Source: an uncultured Caldilineales bacterium
Lineage (GTDB): Bacteria; Chloroflexota; Anaerolineae; JAAEKA01
NCBI GenBank assembly: GCA_937907455.1
Contig: CALESQ010000103.1
Span: 1 to 26,973 of the forward strand
DNA: 26,973 nucleotides
Reading direction: 5' to 3'
Below, piece after piece: positions 15,000 through 22,597 of the stretch; positions within the stretch are counted from its first letter, which is position 1, and each line of letters begins with the position of its first letter. The notes under the pieces are model-generated. The model saw nothing but the letters and a program-made list of their open reading frames with translations, did no database searches and was not told where the DNA came from. A program made the position numbers and the translations under genes.

Positions 15000-17063
15000 C
15001 TACTGGGCAGCCTTCGGATCAATCTTGCCGTCAATGATGTCCTGCATGACCTGTTTAATCTGATCGGTCAATTCTGCAGGCACCTTGCTCTCAAAATCAT
15101 GATAGGAAGCCAGGCCCACGCCGCCGTTGGCCAGCGTGCCGGTGTAGTTGTCACCCAGGGTCAGGCTACCATCTATCATGGCGCTGATGGTGTCATAAAC
15201 ACCCTTATCCATGTTCTTCAGCACCGAGCTGAGGAACACACTGCCGAACTCAGGCGCTGAAAGATACTGGTCGGTGTCCACACCGATCATCATCAGATCG
15301 CGCTCTTTGGCGGCAGCCGCGCTGCCCAGGCCCACCGGGCCGGCCACGGGGAAGATCACATCACAGCCTTCATCGAAGAAGACTTCAGCCAGGCGGCGGC
15401 CATCGTCGGTGGACTCGAAGTTACCGGCAAAGGTACCATCCTGGGCGGCGTTGTCCCAACCGAGCACAGTGACCTCAGCCTTGTTCTGGCTGTTGTAGTA
15501 ACCCACGCCATTGGTGAAGCCGATCATGAACTCAACCACGGGCGGGATGTTGATACCGCCATAGGTGCAGACCGTGCCGGTCTCGCTCATGCCTGCGGCC
15601 AGGTAGCCGGCCAGGAAGGAAGGCTGAGCCACATCGAAGAGCAGGCCCTTGACATTGGCGGCGCTGCTGGGCGAGTCGATGATGGCGAACTTGCTGTCGG
15701 GGCTGGCTTCAGCCGCGGCCTTGGTGGCATCGGCCAACAGGAAGCCCACGGTGACGATCAGGTCTTTCTTCTGGCTGATGAATTCATTCAGGTTCTTCTC
15801 GTAGTCGGTCTGCTGCTGGCTCTCCAGGTACACACCTTCCACGCCGAAAGCCTTCACCGCATCCTCAACGCCCTTCCAGGCGGTTTGGTTGAAGCCCTTG
15901 TCGTCAATACCGCCGACGTCGGTCACTTCACCCACGGTAAAGGTCTTGTCGCTGGCCGGAGCGGCTGCCACTGCGGCGCGCGTGTCAATCTTGCCATCAA
16001 TGATGCCCTGCGTAACTGCGGCAATCTCGGCACTCAGTTCGGCAGGAACCTTGCTTTCAAAGTCGTGGTAGGGGGCCAGACCCACGCCGCCGTTGGCCAG
16101 CGTGCCGGTGTAGTTGTCACCCAGGGTCAGGCTGCCATCTACCAACGCGCCGATGCTGTCATAAACGGCCTTGTCCATGTTCTTCTGCACCGAGCTGAGC
16201 CACACTTCGGCGAACTCAGGGGAAGACACGTACTGGTCGGTGTCCACACCGATGATCATCAGACCGCGGTCCTTGGCGGCAGCGGCGCTGCCCAGGCCCA
16301 CCGGGCCGGCCACGGGCATGATCACGTCGCAGCCTTCATCGAAGAAGACTTCAGCCAGGCGGCGGCCATCGTCGGTGGACTCGAAGTTACCGGCAAAGGT
16401 ACCATCCTGGGCGGCGTTGTCCCAACCGAGCACAGTGACCTCAGCCTTGTTCTGGCTGTTGTAGTAACCCACGCCATTGGTGAAGCCGATCATGAACTCA
16501 ACCACGGGCGGGATGTTGATACCGCCATAGGTGCAGACCGTGCCGGTCTCGCTCATGCCTGCGGCCAGGTAGCCGGCCAGGAAGGAAGGCTGGCTGGTGT
16601 CGAAGAGCAGGCCCTTGACATTCGCCACGCTACTGGGCGAGTCGATGATGGCAAACTTGCTATCAGGATTCGCCTCAGCCGCAGCCTTGGTAGCATCGGC
16701 CAACAGGAAGCCCACGGTGATGATCAGGTCTTTCTTCTGGCTGACGAACTCGTTCAGGTTCTTCTCGTAGTCAGTCTGCTGCTGGCTTTCCAGATACACA
16801 CCGTCTACACCGAAAGCGGTAATAGCATCCTGCACGCCCTTCCACGCGGTCTGGTTGAAGGACTTGTCGTCAATGCCACCCACATCAGTGACCTGACCAA
16901 CCGAGAATTTAGCCATAGGAGCCGCGGGTTCAGCCGGGGCCGTGGTAGCCACCGGTTCAACCGGGGCTGCGGTGGGAGCCGGGGTCGCCGCGCCGCCGCA
17001 AGCAGCGAGCAGCATAGAGGCCACAAGCACAAAGGCAACTGCAAGGTAAAGACGTTTCTGCAT
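15000..17063 (-). CDS. BMP-family substrate-binding lipoprotein with two tandem ligand-binding domains
   Basis: A 687-aa lipoprotein that captures the ligand for the downstream ABC importer. The signal peptide MQKRLYLAVAFVLVASMLLAAC ends in a lipobox with C22, followed by an Ala/Pro/Thr tether (25-50). Two nearly identical BMP domains follow, starting KFSVGQVTDVGGIDDKSFNQTAWKG (about 52) and TFTVGEVTDVGGIDDKGFNQTAWKG (about 374), 322 codons apart. The linker AAVAAAPASDK resembles the mature N-terminal tether and has no second signal peptide, so this is one polypeptide with two binding sites. Usual BMP proteins have one domain of about 330 aa. Inside, 263 bp are identical between copies. AGGAGGAG sets the start at 17063; the frame is open upstream to 17216 without support. 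BMP homologues bind purine nucleosides; the ligand here is inferred. Confidence 0.93.
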   Translation of the reverse strand: MQKRLYLAVAFVLVASMLLAACGGAATPAPTAAPVEPVATTAPAEPAAPMAKFSVGQVTDVGGIDDKSFNQTAWKGVQDAITAFGVDGVYLESQQQTDYEKNLNEFVSQKKDLIITVGFLLADATKAAAEANPDSKFAIIDSPSSVANVKGLLFDTSQPSFLAGYLAAGMSETGTVCTYGGINIPPVVEFMIGFTNGVGYYNSQNKAEVTVLGWDNAAQDGTFAGNFESTDDGRRLAEVFFDEGCDVIMPVAGPVGLGSAAAAKDRGLMIIGVDTDQYVSSPEFAEVWLSSVQKNMDKAVYDSIGALVDGSLTLGDNYTGTLANGGVGLAPYHDFESKVPAELSAEIAAVTQGIIDGKIDTRAAVAAAPASDKTFTVGEVTDVGGIDDKGFNQTAWKGVEDAVKAFGVEGVYLESQQQTDYEKNLNEFISQKKDLIVTVGFLLADATKAAAEASPDSKFAIIDSPSSAANVKGLLFDVAQPSFLAGYLAAGMSETGTVCTYGGINIPPVVEFMIGFTNGVGYYNSQNKAEVTVLGWDNAAQDGTFAGNFESTDDGRRLAEVFFDEGCDVIFPVAGPVGLGSAAAAKERDLMMIGVDTDQYLSAPEFGSVFLSSVLKNMDKGVYDTISAMIDGSLTLGDNYTGTLANGGVGLASYHDFESKVPAELTDQIKQVMQDIIDGKIDPKAAQ
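15364..15626. repeat. Direct repeat copy in the C-terminal BMP domain
   Basis: This 263-bp block is base-for-base identical to 16330-16592, offset by exactly 966 bp (322 codons). It encodes the same central part of the BMP fold in the second domain, from the CTYGG region to EVFFDEGCDV. The flanks on both sides are similar but carry many differences. Confidence 0.9.
16330..16592. repeat. Direct repeat copy in the N-terminal BMP domain
   Basis: Partner of 15364-15626, identical over 263 bp including synonymous sites. It lies in the first BMP domain of the same gene. The sharp edges of identity suggest gene conversion or a very recent exchange within the tandem duplication. Confidence 0.9.
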
Positions 17064-17125
17064 GTTAGGTTCTCCTCCTAATGCACTTCCAAAAGATTGA
17101 TACACGACCAACGGGATTTCGCAAC

Positions 17126-17151
17126 GGGGAAGCAAAACATCTGCTTGCCCC
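17126..17151 (-). promoter_or_regulatory. Stem-loop in the 5' leader of the BMP operon
   Basis: On the minus strand GGGG-C-AAGCA (17151-17142) pairs with TGCTTCCCC (17134-17126), 9 bp with one bulged C and a 7-nt loop. It lies in the leader between the predicted promoter and the ribosome site. I recognise no known riboswitch class. Confidence 0.35.
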
Positions 17152-17168
17152 TTTGCAAAGCCAGCGTG

Positions 17169-17197
17169 ATTATAACGCATCTCTGACAGAGAGACAA
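17169..17197 (-). promoter_or_regulatory. Predicted sigma-70 promoter of the BMP importer operon
   Basis: On the minus strand TTGTCT (17197-17192), a 17-nt spacer and a perfect TATAAT (17174-17169). Initiation near 17162 would give a leader of about 100 nt before the lipoprotein gene. Confidence 0.65.
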
Positions 17198-17318
17198 GAA
17201 AGAGCTTGGTAGACATGGTAGAGGCAGAAGGGGAGCGTGGGGAAAGCAGAGAGGTACAAGGAAGATCGGCAGCCTGCGCCCATGTGCAGCCCCTGAAGCA
17301 GGCTATCTACCGTTTGCT

Positions 17319-17765
17319 CTACCGCGCTAAGAACTCCGCGATCAGCTCGTGGATGTGAGACCGCGGCGGGGTGTAAGGCGTGAAATGCGCGCTGCGGGCC
17401 TGCTCAACCGCCAGGGCAAGCTCTTTCAGGTCCTGACACCAGATCAAATGATTGGCCTGCGAAAAGGCTTGCAAAATCTGGTCCTGATGGCGGTCGAAGC
17501 GATCCGGGTTCGAGACCCCTACCACGCGCTGCCCGCGATGCAACAGCTCGGTGAGCGTGCCCAGTCCGCCGTGAGTAATCACAACCTCAGCCTGATCATA
17601 GTAAGGCTCCAGGCTCAGCGCAAAACGCAGCCACTCGGCATGCTGCGGCTCTACCTCGCCGTGGCCGATCTGGATCACCACACGCTCGCCGGTTTGCGCA
17701 GCCAGGGCATCACCCGCGGCCACAAGCGGATCGAAGTCAGTAGTACCTACCGTAATAAAGAGCAT
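17319..17765 (-). CDS. PssE/Alg13-like glycosyltransferase subunit (GT28 C-terminal fold)
   Basis: A 148-aa protein starting MLFITVGTTDFDPLV, the UDP-sugar-binding half of a GT-B glycosyltransferase. It has the Alg13/MurG-C hallmark VITHGGLGTLTELLHRGQRVVGVSNPDRFDRHQDQI, in which the HGG loop and the H/Q residues bind the nucleotide sugar. In eukaryotic Alg13-Alg14 and bacterial PssE-PssD the enzyme is split in two chains; the partner is the next gene upstream (17770-18261), whose stop is 4 nt before this ATG. AGGA lies just before the ATG. The two should form one membrane-bound transferase adding a sugar to a lipid-linked intermediate. The frame is open to 17849, but that part overlaps the partner gene. 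Confidence 0.88.
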   Translation of the reverse strand: MLFITVGTTDFDPLVAAGDALAAQTGERVVIQIGHGEVEPQHAEWLRFALSLEPYYDQAEVVITHGGLGTLTELLHRGQRVVGVSNPDRFDRHQDQILQAFSQANHLIWCQDLKELALAVEQARSAHFTPYTPPRSHIHELIAEFLAR

Positions 17766-17769
17766 AATC

Positions 17770-18261
17770 CTACAACAACCTGCCTGCATACACAGCCTTG
17801 GGATAAGCGGCTTGCAACTGCGGCCACTGAACAATAAACAGGTCAGCAAAGGGATACACCAGACGCGCGCTGGTGCTCATCTGCTGCACGCGTGAAGCAC
17901 TTTCTACATAGATAATCTGCGCGCCCAGCAGTTTAGCCAGCAGCGCCGCCGGCACTGCCACCGCCGGCCCGTTGGCCAACACCGCATCAGCACGAATACG
18001 GCGCAAGATGGGCAGCAGTTGTGCCAGACTGCGCAGTGTATTCCACGCCGAGACGACTGCCCCATCCGTGTGCCCGCGCACCTTGCTGCGCGGCCTTCCT
18101 ACGCGATGCACCGGCCCCGGAATGCGGATTTTACCCGCCGACAGCTCATCCTGCAACGCAATCAAATAGTGATATTCATAGCGCGGGCCAAGTTGATCCA
18201 GCAATTGCAGCATTTGCCGTGTGTGGCCGCCTTCGCCCAGCACCACCAAAACACGTTTCAT
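17770..18261 (-). CDS. PssD/Alg14-like glycosyltransferase subunit
   Basis: A 163-aa Alg14-family protein, the acceptor-binding and membrane-anchoring half of the split transferase. Visible motifs: LVVLGEGGHTRQMLQLL (4-20, the Gly-rich first loop), ADAVLANGPAVAVPAALLAKLLG (NGP motif) and IIYVESASRVQQMSTSARLVYPFADLFIVQWPQL, the conserved Alg14 core. No separate N-terminal TM is obvious. It lies between the GT4 gene (5-nt gap) and its partner PssE-like gene (4-nt gap), all on one message. The role, with PssE, is transfer of one sugar during exopolysaccharide or glycolipid repeat-unit assembly; which sugar is unknown. Confidence 0.88.
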   Translation of the reverse strand: MKRVLVVLGEGGHTRQMLQLLDQLGPRYEYHYLIALQDELSAGKIRIPGPVHRVGRPRSKVRGHTDGAVVSAWNTLRSLAQLLPILRRIRADAVLANGPAVAVPAALLAKLLGAQIIYVESASRVQQMSTSARLVYPFADLFIVQWPQLQAAYPKAVYAGRLL

Positions 18262-18266
18262 CTGGT

Positions 18267-19439
18267 TTACCCTTTTCCTGTCATCGGCCTATGCGGGTCT
18301 GACCACAAAAATTCAGTGCGCGCGGGCAGATCGTCCGGCGCGGTGTCAGAGACAGCATCCGGCGGAGTCATGCCGTAAAGCTGTGCCAGCCCATTGCGCA
18401 CCTGCGGCCAGGTGAAGCGTTCGGCACTCAGGCGGGCATTGGCTGTGAGGCTGGCTGCCAAAAAAGGCCGGGCCAACACCCGCGCCGTGGCTTGCGCCAG
18501 TGCAGCGGCATCGCCCGCGGCCACCAGCAGCCCATCTACACCGTCATCCACCAGCTCCGGCACGCCGCCGACACGGGTAGCCACAATGGCCGTGCCGGCA
18601 GCCGCGGCCTCCAACAGCACCTGTGGCAGATTATCTTCCTGTGCGCTGCGCCAGAAAACGCTTGCCGTGACGAGTGCGGTGCGGCGTTGTGTCGGGCTGA
18701 GCGCGGCACGATAGGCCACGGCCTGCGCTACCTGTAGCTCGGCGGCCCAGTGTTGCACCTGCGCAGCCAGCGGGCCACTGCCTGCCAGCAACAGCCGCGC
18801 GTCGGGCACCGCAGTTCGCAGCAAAGCCAAAGCCTCCAGAGCAGTGCGCGGGTCAGCGCGTTCGGTCAATTCGTCGCACCAAAGCAACAGCGGCGGCCAG
18901 CCTGCACGCTCGGCTATAGGCGGCGCAGCAGCATCCAGCAGTGGAGGCAGCCATGCCACCTGCAAGCCATCACGCTGCCACAACGCCTGCCCGTAGGCCG
19001 AGGGCGCAGCCAGGGCATCGGCGCGACGCAGCAGAGGCAGCAGCCAGGACCAGCGCCGCGTGCTGAAAGCACGCGCCAAGCCGCCATGATAGCTGATCAC
19101 CACGCGGCGGCGGGCCAGCTTTGCCAAAGGCAGTGCCAGCAACGCGGGCAGCCAAAAGCCCCAGCCACTGGCAGCGTAAATATGCACCACATCGCAGCGC
19201 GGCAGGGCAGTCAACAGCCGCGCCAGCAGTTGGGCGACCTGGACAAAGGGCAGCAGATGCAGACCAATGCCGCGCCAGGCACGCACGCGCGGCACATCGG
19301 TGCTTAGGCGCAGCACCTGCGCCCCCTCGGCAGCCAGCAGGCGGGCCAGCAGCTCGGCTTGCTCGCCGAGTTCACCGGCACGCGGCGGAAAAGGCCCCAC
19401 CAGCGCCACGCGCAGCGTGGCAAAGGGCGATTGGCTCAT
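18267..19439 (-). CDS. Glycosyltransferase family 4 (GT-B) protein
   Basis: A 390-aa GT4-like enzyme. The N-terminal half begins RVALVGPFPPRAGELGEQAELLARLL (10-35), the Gly-containing acceptor loop, with CDVVHIYAASGWG and VVISYHGGLARAF further on. The C-terminal half has LLLAGSGPL (217-224) and the retaining-GT donor motif QEDNLPQVLLEAAAAGTAIVATRVGGVPELV (267-297), with E268 and E277 in the E-X-E arrangement. Its ATG (19439) overlaps the stop of the CapK-like gene (TGA/ATG), so the two are translationally coupled. It likely adds a sugar in surface polysaccharide synthesis; donor and acceptor are unknown. The C-terminus (about 350-390) is unconserved. Confidence 0.92.
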   Translation of the reverse strand: MSQSPFATLRVALVGPFPPRAGELGEQAELLARLLAAEGAQVLRLSTDVPRVRAWRGIGLHLLPFVQVAQLLARLLTALPRCDVVHIYAASGWGFWLPALLALPLAKLARRRVVISYHGGLARAFSTRRWSWLLPLLRRADALAAPSAYGQALWQRDGLQVAWLPPLLDAAAPPIAERAGWPPLLLWCDELTERADPRTALEALALLRTAVPDARLLLAGSGPLAAQVQHWAAELQVAQAVAYRAALSPTQRRTALVTASVFWRSAQEDNLPQVLLEAAAAGTAIVATRVGGVPELVDDGVDGLLVAAGDAAALAQATARVLARPFLAASLTANARLSAERFTWPQVRNGLAQLYGMTPPDAVSDTAPDDLPARTEFLWSDPHRPMTGKG

Positions 19440-20884
19440 GGCTGCCGCTCCGCAATAAAAAAGCGGTGTTTGCCCCCCGGACCCAGGGGAATCGCCTCGA
19501 CCAGGCGCATGTCCAGCGTGGCCTCGCCGCGCACCTGTTCGTCGAGCTGGTGACGCAGATGCTGCACCGCAGCCTGCGCACCAATGAACTCGCCCAGACT
19601 ATGCGTGCTGCCCGCGGCACGCTGCCCCTCGTTAGCCGGTAAATAGCCAAACTGAGCGCCGGGCACTATCAGCACTTCAATATGACCTGGAGCGGTCTGG
19701 CGCATCTGAAACGACTCTACTCCGGGAAAGCGGCGAAAGACATCGGTGAAGTACCACATCACCAGGCTGCGGCCACTGGGCAAGCGCAACTGATCGCTGC
19801 TGCGCCCCATGACGTGATCCATCAGCGGCAGGCCGCGGCCACAGGCACAGCGTCCCCCGGCCAGCGCGGCAATGTCACCCACGGCATAGCGGATAAAGGG
19901 CATGGCCCACGCATTAAGGTTGGTAAGCACCACATGCCCCTCTTGGCCCTGTGGCACAGGGCGACCGGCGTCATCTACCACTTCCATAATCACTGATTCG
20001 GCGTTGATGTGGTAGCTTTGGCCCGTGCCGCACTGCATGGCTACGTCCATACCCTCACCGCCGTAGTAATCGTAGACGCGGCAGGCAAATTGCTTTTCAA
20101 TCGCTTCCCGCTGGAAGGGGTGCAGCATTTCGCCGCTGGTTATCACCGAACGCAAGGGCAGGGTATGCCCGCGCGCGGCCAACGCCTGGGCCAAATGATA
20201 GGCCGTGCCCGGATAGGCGAACATCACCCGCGGGCGAAAGCGCAGCAGATCGGCAACGGCTTGCCCGATACGCTCGTCATGCACAGCATAGGCCGAAATG
20301 TTAAGGGTGCGTGTGGCGCTTTGTTCCAGCCATTGACCAAAGCCGTGCTGAAACGTGCCCAACGCGTGTCCATCCTTAACGTTGGCGGTTTTGACCCCGC
20401 GGTAGGCCCCGGCCCAGCTCCAACAGCGAAACATGTTGGCCCAGCGGCGGCCTTTTTCGGCGCGCGTCATCACAAACTGCAAGGGAGCGCCGGTGGAGCC
20501 GCTGCTGGCATAGCGTACCAACTCGGTTGACACCACGTTGGCGGCCACGGCCTCGGCGGGATAGGCTGCGCGCAGCATGGCCTTGCTGATCACCGGCAGA
20601 CGTTGCAGATCGTGCAAGCCGCGCAGATCAGCCGGATGCACGCCGTGCTCATCCCACAGGCGGCGATACAGCGGCACGTGTGCGTAGGCATGAGCCAACA
20701 ACGGTTGCACGCGCTGCCATTGCAGAGCGGCCAATGCCTCGGGCGACCACCATTGGCTGCGTTGCAACTCGGCCAGGTGGCGGCTGATGGGCATGCCGCG
20801 CGCGTATTCCATCACACGCAGCGCAGTGTGGCGCAAAAACGCGCTGTACAAACGTTCTGTAGGCGATAAAGCAAGCTGGCTCAT
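19436..20884 (-). CDS. CapK/PaaK-like adenylate-forming enzyme (phenylacetate-CoA ligase-like)
   Basis: A 482-aa member of the acyl-adenylating family. It has the AMP-binding loop RYASSGSTGAPLQFV (124-138), a YYGGEGMD motif with Glu contacting the adenylate, and NLNAWAMPFIRYAVGDIA followed by GGRCACGRGLPLMDHVMGR, where Cys residues recall the zinc-like CxCGR of PaaK. Relatives named CapK, or coenzyme F390 synthetase-like, occur in polysaccharide loci rather than aromatic degradation, which fits here, as three glycosyltransferase genes follow directly. The reaction may be activation of an acid for decorating a sugar; this is inference. The start at 20884 is chosen because a promoter lies just upstream and the longer frame is antisense to the wzy-like gene. 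Confidence 0.85.
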   Translation of the reverse strand: MSQLALSPTERLYSAFLRHTALRVMEYARGMPISRHLAELQRSQWWSPEALAALQWQRVQPLLAHAYAHVPLYRRLWDEHGVHPADLRGLHDLQRLPVISKAMLRAAYPAEAVAANVVSTELVRYASSGSTGAPLQFVMTRAEKGRRWANMFRCWSWAGAYRGVKTANVKDGHALGTFQHGFGQWLEQSATRTLNISAYAVHDERIGQAVADLLRFRPRVMFAYPGTAYHLAQALAARGHTLPLRSVITSGEMLHPFQREAIEKQFACRVYDYYGGEGMDVAMQCGTGQSYHINAESVIMEVVDDAGRPVPQGQEGHVVLTNLNAWAMPFIRYAVGDIAALAGGRCACGRGLPLMDHVMGRSSDQLRLPSGRSLVMWYFTDVFRRFPGVESFQMRQTAPGHIEVLIVPGAQFGYLPANEGQRAAGSTHSLGEFIGAQAAVQHLRHQLDEQVRGEATLDMRLVEAIPLGPGGKHRFFIAERQP

Positions 20885-20902
20885 AAGGATCAAGATGGGG
20901 CT

Positions 20903-20931
20903 ATTGTACCACGAGGCACAGCCTGCGCCAA
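20903..20931 (-). promoter_or_regulatory. Predicted sigma-70 promoter of the glycosyltransferase operon
   Basis: On the minus strand TTGGCG (20931-20926), a 17-nt spacer and TACAAT (20908-20903). The start site would fall about 12 nt before the CapK-like ATG, so that gene would have a very short leader, consistent with its lack of a ribosome site. Confidence 0.5.
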
Positions 20932-20981
20932 TCAAGCTGTCTGATGATGATGATTTGCGGGATAGGCGTCTTTGGTGAATA

Positions 20982-22487
20982 ATGGGCCGCACGGTGACAA
21001 GCATGACTCCAACACTGCCCCGTATCACACTAAAAAAACAATGGCTGCCGGTGGTGCAGGTGACGCTGGCGCTGGCTATGGGCGCACTGCTCGGCCTGCT
21101 GGTGGTGGCGCCGCAGTTCGACGCGCTGGGCGGCCCCACACGTCGCTTAACCGAATGGCTGATTCCTGCGGCTGCGCTGGCCTTGCTGATACTCAGCAGT
21201 CTGCGCAGTCCGCTGGCTGCTTTTCTGTTCACCGTGGCGTTGGAACCATACAGCAGCTTTCTATATCTGGATATTGATGTAGCCGCGGGCCTGCCTGCGC
21301 TCAGTCTGGCGCGCACGATGCTGGCCTTTTTGCTGTTGTTGCTGCTGTTGCAGGCCGCATTGGGACGACGCCATCTGGCGGTGCCTGCCGCGCCGGAGTG
21401 GCTATACCTGGTGTTCCTGCTGAGCCTGCTGCTTTCAGTGGCGCGCTCGCGCTACGGCCTCAGTTTTGCTCTGCAGAGCATTCTCGATGCCTATCTGGTG
21501 CCGCTGGTGGCCTTTTACCTGGCCCGCCAGCTTGTACCAAACCTGGCGCACTTGCGCCGCGTAGGTGCGTGGCTAACGGTGGCCGGGGTGATGCTGGCCC
21601 TGCTGGTGATACGCGAACAGCTCACCGGCGAGGTGCTTTTCAACGCGCGTGAGACCGCACGCTACAGCGAGAACCTTCAGCGCGTGGTGAGCTTGATGGG
21701 TAACGCAGCGCCTATGGGGATCAGCATTGCCCTGACGCTGCCGCTGGGGCTGGCGCTGCTGCTGCATGTCGCCCGCAGGCCGGCGGATGTTGCTTGGCGC
21801 GGGCGCGCTGCGCGCCTGGCCCTGCCTGCCGCCTTGCTGATCATCAGCCTGGGGGCCTACATGACCTACAACCGTGCCACCTGGTTGGCGGTGGTGCTGA
21901 CGCTGTTGCTTTTTCTCGCTTTCAGCCCGGCCACGCGGCGCTGGCTGTTGCCGGTGTTGCTGATCCTGGCGTTGATCGTGTTGCTGTCATGGCAAACGCT
22001 GACCGACAGCGCCGCGGTGAACGAGCGCTTGCTGGACGACAAATCCATTGGCTATCGCGGCGATGTGGCTCGGCTGGCGCTGGACATGGTGCGCAGCAAC
22101 CCGCTTTTGGGTCGCGGCTACTACAACTTTGGGCCGATTGCCAAAGAACAATATGGCTGGGATCCAGTCCCACTGTTTGGCATCTATCCTCCGGCACATA
22201 ATTCGTTCATGTTCATTCTGGTATCCGGCGGTTTGCTGGCGCTGCTGCCCTATGGGCTTTGGTTTGCCTGGCTGGCCTGGGAAGGAATACGCCGCTACCG
22301 CGGGCCTGGCACCAGCGTGGCACGGCGCGAGGCGCTGCTGGCCGGCGCTGCGCTGCTGTTACTCTATGTCATCGCTTCGGCTACCTTCGACAATGTAGAT
22401 GCAGTCAGCATGAACCTGATGTTTGCCGCGAGCGTTGGGGCCATCTGGGGAGCCACCACTTCCCGCTTGCCAAGCGCTGTTGATTGA
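20982..22487 (+). CDS. O-antigen ligase / Wzy-type polymerase family membrane protein
   Basis: A 501-aa polytopic membrane protein with about 10-12 hydrophobic segments. A large external loop in the C-terminal half holds the Wzy_C hallmarks: YMTYNRATWLAVVL (Arg of the active loop), NERLLDDKSIGYRGDVARLALDMVRSNPLLGRGYYNFG and PPAHNSFMFILVSGGLLALLPY (the H-N/S motif). Family members polymerise lipid-linked repeat units (Wzy) or attach glycans to acceptors (WaaL, PglL); sequence alone does not decide. It is divergent from the CapK-GT4-PssD-PssE operon and probably serves it. Start may be 20982 or the ATG at 21003; neither has a good ribosome site. Confidence 0.88.
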   Translation: MGRTVTSMTPTLPRITLKKQWLPVVQVTLALAMGALLGLLVVAPQFDALGGPTRRLTEWLIPAAALALLILSSLRSPLAAFLFTVALEPYSSFLYLDIDVAAGLPALSLARTMLAFLLLLLLLQAALGRRHLAVPAAPEWLYLVFLLSLLLSVARSRYGLSFALQSILDAYLVPLVAFYLARQLVPNLAHLRRVGAWLTVAGVMLALLVIREQLTGEVLFNARETARYSENLQRVVSLMGNAAPMGISIALTLPLGLALLLHVARRPADVAWRGRAARLALPAALLIISLGAYMTYNRATWLAVVLTLLLFLAFSPATRRWLLPVLLILALIVLLSWQTLTDSAAVNERLLDDKSIGYRGDVARLALDMVRSNPLLGRGYYNFGPIAKEQYGWDPVPLFGIYPPAHNSFMFILVSGGLLALLPYGLWFAWLAWEGIRRYRGPGTSVARREALLAGAALLLLYVIASATFDNVDAVSMNLMFAASVGAIWGATTSRLPSAVD

Positions 22488-22496
22488 CTGTATAAT
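22467..22496 (+). promoter_or_regulatory. Predicted sigma-70 promoter of the coiled-coil membrane protein gene
   Basis: TTGCCA (22467-22472), an 18-nt spacer and a perfect TATAAT (22491-22496), lying across the end of the wzy-like gene. Initiation near 22503 gives a leader of about 95 nt that includes a small TGTGG/CCACA stem. Confidence 0.6.
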
Positions 22497-22597
22497 GACG
22501 GGCGTTGTGGCTGCTACCACAGGGGTTACACTGGTATACAGGCTTTTCACTGCGGGCCGCACTAAGCCGCCCACCGTTATCAGGTACAGGAGGTAAC

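Noticed and set aside
15885..17081. Long plus-strand open frame (398 codons) opposite the BMP lipoprotein gene
   Set aside because: It is antisense to a well-supported gene, His/Gly-rich and without family resemblance or ribosome site; it arises from codon bias.
20885..21316. 144-residue N-terminal extension of the CapK-like protein
   Set aside because: It runs antisense through the wzy-like gene start, has no domain character, and a promoter lies at 20903-20931.
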